Assembly: GCA_003223415.1 (NCBI GenBank)
Contig: QHUY01000060.1
Span: 1 to 43,763, forward strand
DNA length: 43,763 bases
Direction of reading: 5' to 3'
Source of the DNA: Gemmatimonadota bacterium
GTDB taxonomy: Bacteria; Gemmatimonadota; Gemmatimonadetes; Gemmatimonadales; GWC2-71-9
Position 1 is the first letter of the stretch; the number at the start of each line of letters is the position of its first letter. This document shows positions 39,217-43,763 of the stretch, in pieces. Under the pieces are notes generated by a model. It was not told the DNA's origin. It saw only the letters and a list, made by a program, of their open reading frames with translations, and did not search any database. Made by a program: the position numbers and the translations under genes.

Positions 39217-39545
39217 CGACGCACAAGAAGCCGAGCCAGAACGAAGACGAGTACTTCGCCAAGCGCGACGCGGAGCTGCTACGCCAGCATCGGCAGGCGG
39301 CGCAGCGCGCCGCGACCGAGGCCGAGCGCAAGTCCCACTACATGAAGTGCCCCAAGTGCGGCTACGACCTCCTCACGGGCGACTGGCACGGCATCCAGAT
39401 CGACCAGTGCACCCACTGCCACGGGCTGTGGCTCGACGCCGCCGAGGCCGAGGCTCTGGTGAAGCATCCTGAGCCGACCATCTTCGGGCGGGTGTTTCGC
39501 GCGGTGATGCGGGGCGTCTCAGGGGCGCGGGCCTCCGACTCGTGA
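39213..39545 (+). CDS. TFIIB-type zinc-ribbon protein
   Basis: GTG at 39213; [39 protein letters not shown] (zf-TFIIB CxxC...CxxC). Confidence 0.87.
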   Translation: MTTHKKPSQNEDEYFAKRDAELLRQHRQAAQRAATEAERKSHYMKCPKCGYDLLTGDWHGIQIDQCTHCHGLWLDAAEAEALVKHPEPTIFGRVFRAVMRGVSGARASDS

Positions 39546-41806
39546 CCCGGGCGACGCCCTGCCGGGGCGACCCGCCCATCACGCCGGAGCTCGTGCGCGA
39601 GCACAATCTCACCCCAGCAGAATACCGCCGCATCGAGGCGATGCTGGGCCGCGCACCCACCTTCGCCGAGTTGGGCATCTTCTCGGCGCTGTGGAGTGAG
39701 CACTGCTCCTACAAGCATTCCCGGCCGGTCCTGAAGACCCTTCCCACGACCGGTCCGCAGGTCGTCCAGGGGCCGGGCGAGAACGCCGGCGTGCTCCGAC
39801 TCCCTGACGGCTGGGCGGTGGCGTTCAAGATCGAGTCGCATAACCACCCCTCCGCCGTGGAGCCCTACCAGGGCGCCGCGACTGGCGCCGGCGGTATCCT
39901 GCGTGACGTGTTCACGATGGGCGCGCGCCCGGTGGCGCTGCTCAACAGCCTGCGCTTCGGCCCGCTCGACGACGCCCGCAACCGCTACCTGCTTGCCGGC
40001 GTCGTCCGCGGCATCGGCGACTATGGGAACTGCGTGGGCGTCCCGACCGTGGGGGGCGAAGTGGACTTCGCGCCCCGGTATGACGGCAACCCGCTCGTCA
40101 ACGCGATGTGCATCGGGGTGCTCAAGGAGAAGGACCTAATCCGCGCCGCCGCGCGCGGCGTGGGGAATGTGCTGCTCGCCGTCGGCTCGCGCACCGGGCG
40201 CGACGGTATTCACGGCGCCTCGTTCGCCTCCGCAGAGCTGACCCACGAAAGCGAGCGGCGCCGGCCCCAGGTGCAGGTGGGGGACCCGTTTACCGAGAAG
40301 CTCCTGCTCGAGGCGAGCCTGGAGCTCATCGCCTCGGGGCACATCGTGGCGATTCAGGACATGGGGGCCGCTGGCCTCACCTCGTCCTCGGCCGAGATGG
40401 CGGCGCGCGGCGGGGTGGGCGTGGAGATCGACCTGTCCCTGGTTCCTACGCGTGAGCCGGGAATGACGCCGTACGAGATTCTGCTCTCGGAGTCTCAGGA
40501 GCGGATGCTGGTCGTCGCCAAGGCGGACCGGGTGAAGGAGGTCCAGGCCATCGCGGCGAAGTGGGAGCTCGGTGCGACAGCCATCGGGCGCATCACCGAC
40601 GACGGCTTGTACAGGGCGACGTGGGGTGAGCAGGTCGTCGTCGAGATTCCCGGCCAGCGCTTGATCGACGATTGTCCCGTGTACGAGCCGGAGGCGAAGG
40701 AAGATCCGGCGGTGGCAAGGTTGCGAGCGATGTGCCCGAGCCCCGAGCCCCGAGCCCCGAGCCCCGAAGCAGCATTCCTCAAGCTCCTCGACCACCCCTC
40801 CATCGCGTCCAAGCGCTGGGTCTTCGAGCAGTACGACTCGACCGTCCAGGCAGGCACCGTGATCGCCCCCGGCGGCGACGCCGGGGTGATTCGCGTACGG
40901 GATGCCGCGTTCGGCGTCGCCGTCACGACCGATGGCAACTCGCGCTACGTCCTCCTCGACCCGTACGAAGGGGGGAAGGCGGCCGTCGCGGAGGCGGCGC
41001 GCAACGTTGCCTGCACCGGCGCCCGCCCGCTCGGCATCACCGACTGCCTCAACTTCGGCAGCCCGGAGCGACCGGCCGTCTTCTGGCAGTTCCGGGAGGC
41101 CTGCCGCGGTATCGCCGACGCGTGTCGCACCCTCGGCACGCCGGTCACGGGCGGCAACGTGTCCTTTTACAATGAGAGCCCAACCGGCGCGGTCGATCCC
41201 ACGCCCGTCGTCGGGATGGTCGGTCTGCTCAAGCGCGTCGAGCAGGCGGTACCGAGCCATGCCCGGCAGGCGGGCGACGTGGTGTTCGTGTTGGGCGAGA
41301 CGCGGCCCGAGCTGGGTGGATCGGCGTATTGGGAAGCGATCCACGGATTCGTGGGTGGCGAGCCGCCGCGGGTGGATCTCGAGGCCGAGCGACGGCTGAT
41401 CGATCTGCTCGTCGCCGGTGCCGAGCGCGGGCTGTGCCGGTCGGCGCACGACTGCTCGCAAGGCGGACTCGGCGTAGCCTTGGCTGAGGTCGCGATGGGT
41501 GGCCCCTACCAGGACGCGGGATTCGGAATGGACGTGGATCTGACTGCGTACTCCGCACCACGCACCTGGGAAGAGCTGTTGTTCAGCGAGTCGCACGGTC
41601 GCGCCGTGATCACGTGCGCGCCGGAGCGCGCGGCGGCCGTCGCGGCATTGGCGCAGGAGCTCGGCGTCCCGGCGTATCGCGCCGGCACGGTCGGCGAGTA
41701 CGATGGCTCCGTACGCCTTCAGCTCCGTGACGCTGTCGTCCATTGCGTCGTTCGCCGTCTCCGTGAGGTATATTTCACGGCGATCCCTCGACGCATGGGA
41801 GATTGA
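39542..41806 (+). CDS. purL: Phosphoribosylformylglycinamidine synthase subunit PurL (with internal heptamer-repeat insertion)
   Basis: 754 aa; [83 protein letters not shown]. Confidence 0.97.
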   Translation: MTRATPCRGDPPITPELVREHNLTPAEYRRIEAMLGRAPTFAELGIFSALWSEHCSYKHSRPVLKTLPTTGPQVVQGPGENAGVLRLPDGWAVAFKIESHNHPSAVEPYQGAATGAGGILRDVFTMGARPVALLNSLRFGPLDDARNRYLLAGVVRGIGDYGNCVGVPTVGGEVDFAPRYDGNPLVNAMCIGVLKEKDLIRAAARGVGNVLLAVGSRTGRDGIHGASFASAELTHESERRRPQVQVGDPFTEKLLLEASLELIASGHIVAIQDMGAAGLTSSSAEMAARGGVGVEIDLSLVPTREPGMTPYEILLSESQERMLVVAKADRVKEVQAIAAKWELGATAIGRITDDGLYRATWGEQVVVEIPGQRLIDDCPVYEPEAKEDPAVARLRAMCPSPEPRAPSPEAAFLKLLDHPSIASKRWVFEQYDSTVQAGTVIAPGGDAGVIRVRDAAFGVAVTTDGNSRYVLLDPYEGGKAAVAEAARNVACTGARPLGITDCLNFGSPERPAVFWQFREACRGIADACRTLGTPVTGGNVSFYNESPTGAVDPTPVVGMVGLLKRVEQAVPSHARQAGDVVFVLGETRPELGGSAYWEAIHGFVGGEPPRVDLEAERRLIDLLVAGAERGLCRSAHDCSQGGLGVALAEVAMGGPYQDAGFGMDVDLTAYSAPRTWEELLFSESHGRAVITCAPERAAAVAALAQELGVPAYRAGTVGEYDGSVRLQLRDAVVHCVVRRLREVYFTAIPRRMGD
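40735..40767. repeat. Heptamer tandem array (CCCCGAG, about 4.7 copies) inside purL
   Basis: CCCGAG CCCCGAG CCCCGAG CCCCGAG CCCCGA read directly. Confidence 0.93.
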
Positions 41807-41815
41807 GAGCACGCC

Positions 41816-43222
41816 ATGTGCGGCATCATCGGTGTCTCGGGCGTCCCTGACGCGGCGCGACTCGCCTACCTCGGCCTCTACAGCCTGCAGCACCGGGGCC
41901 AGGAGTCGGCGGGGATCGTGGCCGTGGATGGTGCAGGCGTGGCCCGCTCGCACCGCGGCATGGGGCTGGTCGGCGAGGTCTTCACCGAGCAGGTCCTGGC
42001 CGGACTGCCGGGCGACGTGGCGATCGGCCATACCCGCTACTCGACGGCCGGCACCTCCGTCCTCGCCAACGCGCAGCCGGTGCTCGCCCGCTACCGCGAA
42101 GGCCCCCTCGCCCTCGGCCACAACGGCAACCTCACCAACGCCGCGCAGCTGCGCACCGATCTGGTCGCGAAAGGCTCGATCTTCCAGACGTCGTCCGACA
42201 GCGAGGTGCTGGTGCACCTCATCGCACGCTCCGAGGCGCGCGAGCCCGAGGATCAGTTGATGGACGCGTTTGAGCGGGTCGAAGGCGCGTACTCCCTGGT
42301 GATCACCGTCGGGCGCACGCTGTACGCGATCGTGGACTCCCGCGGCTTCCGGCCCCTCTGGCTGGGCCGCCTGGGGGGGGGGCAGGGTCACGTCGTGGTC
42401 TCGGAGACGTGCGCGCTCGACCTGATCGGAGCCACGCCGGTGCGGGAGCTCCAGCCCGGCGAGTTCCTGCGGATCCACGACGGCGCAGTGGACCAGCTGC
42501 CAGCGCTGCCGGCGAAGCCCCATCGGCGCTGCATCTTTGAGCTCGTCTATTTCTCCCGCCCCGACAGCACCATCTTCGGCCGCTCGGTAGACAAGGTGCG
42601 CCGGGCCTTGGGCCGCGAGCTCGCCCGCGAGCACCCCGCCCCGGGGGCCGACTGCGTCTTCAGCGTTCCCGACAGCTCCAACGCGATGGCCCTCGGCTTC
42701 GCCGAAGAAGCCGGGATCAAGCTCGAGCACGCCCTCATCCGCAACCATTACGTGGGGCGCACGTTCATCCATCCCGCCCAGGCCGTGCGCAACTCGAAGG
42801 TCAAGATCAAATTCAATCCGGTGCGCGAGGTGTTGCTCGGCCGGAACGTCGTCGTCGTGGACGACTCCCTGGTGCGCGGCACCACGAGCCAGGGCCTGGT
42901 GCAGATGATCCGCCAGGCGGGCGCGGCCCAAGTGCACTTCCGGGTCGCCTCGCCGCCGATCACGGGGCCCTGCTACTACGGGATCGACACGCCCAGCAGA
43001 GACGAACTGATTGCGTCGAGCAACAGCGTCGAACAGATACGTCAACACCTCGGCGTGGAGACGCTCGGGTATCTGTCGCTCGAGGGCATGCTGCGGGCGG
43101 CCGGCGGCGACCCGGCACAGTTCTGCCACGCCTGCTTCTCCGGGCAGTATCCCACCGCAATCCCCGACGACCTGACCGCGTCCCGGCACGCCGCGCCGCT
43201 CGTCACCGCCGTCTCGGTCTAG
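41816..43222 (+). CDS. purF: Amidophosphoribosyltransferase
   Basis: MCGIIGVSGVPDAARLAYLGLYSLQHRGQESAGI; VVVVDDSLVRGTTSQGLVQMIRQAGA (PRPP site). Confidence 0.98.
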   Translation: MCGIIGVSGVPDAARLAYLGLYSLQHRGQESAGIVAVDGAGVARSHRGMGLVGEVFTEQVLAGLPGDVAIGHTRYSTAGTSVLANAQPVLARYREGPLALGHNGNLTNAAQLRTDLVAKGSIFQTSSDSEVLVHLIARSEAREPEDQLMDAFERVEGAYSLVITVGRTLYAIVDSRGFRPLWLGRLGGGQGHVVVSETCALDLIGATPVRELQPGEFLRIHDGAVDQLPALPAKPHRRCIFELVYFSRPDSTIFGRSVDKVRRALGRELAREHPAPGADCVFSVPDSSNAMALGFAEEAGIKLEHALIRNHYVGRTFIHPAQAVRNSKVKIKFNPVREVLLGRNVVVVDDSLVRGTTSQGLVQMIRQAGAAQVHFRVASPPITGPCYYGIDTPSRDELIASSNSVEQIRQHLGVETLGYLSLEGMLRAAGGDPAQFCHACFSGQYPTAIPDDLTASRHAAPLVTAVSV

Positions 43223-43235
43223 GGCGGGGGCTGCC

Positions 43236-43763
43236 GTGCCGTCGCTCGAGCGGTTCGTCTACTTCTTCGGGCCGGGCCGGGCCGACGGCTCGGCCGCCAT
43301 GCGGGACGTGTTGTGCGGCAAGGGCGCGGGGCTCGCGGAAATGGCGAACCTCGGCCTCCCGGTCCCGCCCGGCTTCACGATCTCCGCGAAAGTCTGCATC
43401 GCCTACATCGAGACCGGCGCGTTCCCCCCGGCTTTGAAGGAGGAGGTCGCGCGCCACCTGAAGGCCCTCGAGCGGGCGGCCGGCAAGAAGTTCGGCAGTC
43501 CGACCAACGCGCTGCTCGTCTCGGTCCGCTCGGGGGCGGCGGTCTCGATGCCGGGGATGATGGAGACGATCCTGAACCTGGGCTTGAACGACGTGACCGT
43601 GCAGGGGCTGATCGCGGGCTCCAAGAACCCGCGCTTCGCCTACGACTCCTACCGCCGTTTCGTACAGATGTACGGCGACGTGGTCTTCGACCTCGGCAAG
43701 CAGCCGTTCGAGGAGGTGCTCGAGCAGTACAAGCGTCGCCGCAACGCCGAGCGCGACATCGAC
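43236..43763 (+). CDS. ppdK: Pyruvate, phosphate dikinase, N-terminal part (truncated at window end)
   Basis: From GTG at 43236: VYFFGPGRADGSAAMRDVLCGKGAGLAEMANLGLPVPPGFTISAKVC...LLVSVRSGAAVSMPGMMETILNLGLND. Confidence 0.94.
   Translation, partial: MPSLERFVYFFGPGRADGSAAMRDVLCGKGAGLAEMANLGLPVPPGFTISAKVCIAYIETGAFPPALKEEVARHLKALERAAGKKFGSPTNALLVSVRSGAAVSMPGMMETILNLGLNDVTVQGLIAGSKNPRFAYDSYRRFVQMYGDVVFDLGKQPFEEVLEQYKRRRNAERDID

Noticed and set aside
40136-43189. 1017-aa minus-strand ORF antisense to purL and purF
   Set aside because: Shadow ORF from GC-rich codon usage; the plus strand encodes unmistakable PurL and PurF, and the antisense product is low-complexity Arg/His/Asp-rich with no motifs.

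Overview
This is a GC-rich bacterial chromosomal window with dense, operonic gene packing. Gene content and repeats suggest Gemmatimonadota or a similar lineage, but that is inference. I found no rRNA, tRNA, CRISPR array, phage or transposase. Left block (minus strand, 1-17255): TPPII-like S8 protease; acyl-CoA carboxylase beta; split B12-dependent acyl-CoA mutase (small subunit, baeRF-like protein, large subunit) and MeaB; MgtE; two tandem CNNM/CorC proteins; YbeY; PgpH-type HD phosphodiesterase; PhoH; AspS; PTS-IIA. Middle: a beta-barrel-like protein and RlmN on plus, then a long minus-strand run (LytR_C lipoprotein, YqeK, PanC, PanB, FolK, membrane/GAF/MCP protein, TrpA, HD-GYP, HEAT protein, TrpB, TrpC). 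lexA follows on plus, embedded between trpC and trpD. Right block (plus): TruA, transaldolase/FSA, PurB, PurC, Psd, PssA, PurS, PurQ, lipoprotein, zinc ribbon, PurL, PurF, PpdK (truncated). Main items for follow-up: (1) a HEAT/HD-GYP gene pair inside the trp operon sharing a homologous N-terminal domain, with an MCP-like receptor downstream; (2) a tandem direct-repeat candidate LexA operator (TTCGGG-N5-TTCGGG x2) over the trpC/lexA divergent promoter; (3) the mutase carries isobutyryl-CoA mutase active-site residues (Phe/Gln) and its operon includes a baeRF-like gene; (4) dispersed short repeats, namely an octamer palindrome coding in-frame inside MeaB and at the LytR_C start, a heptamer array inside purL, and two related CCTAGTRCCGTTCC inverted repeats.
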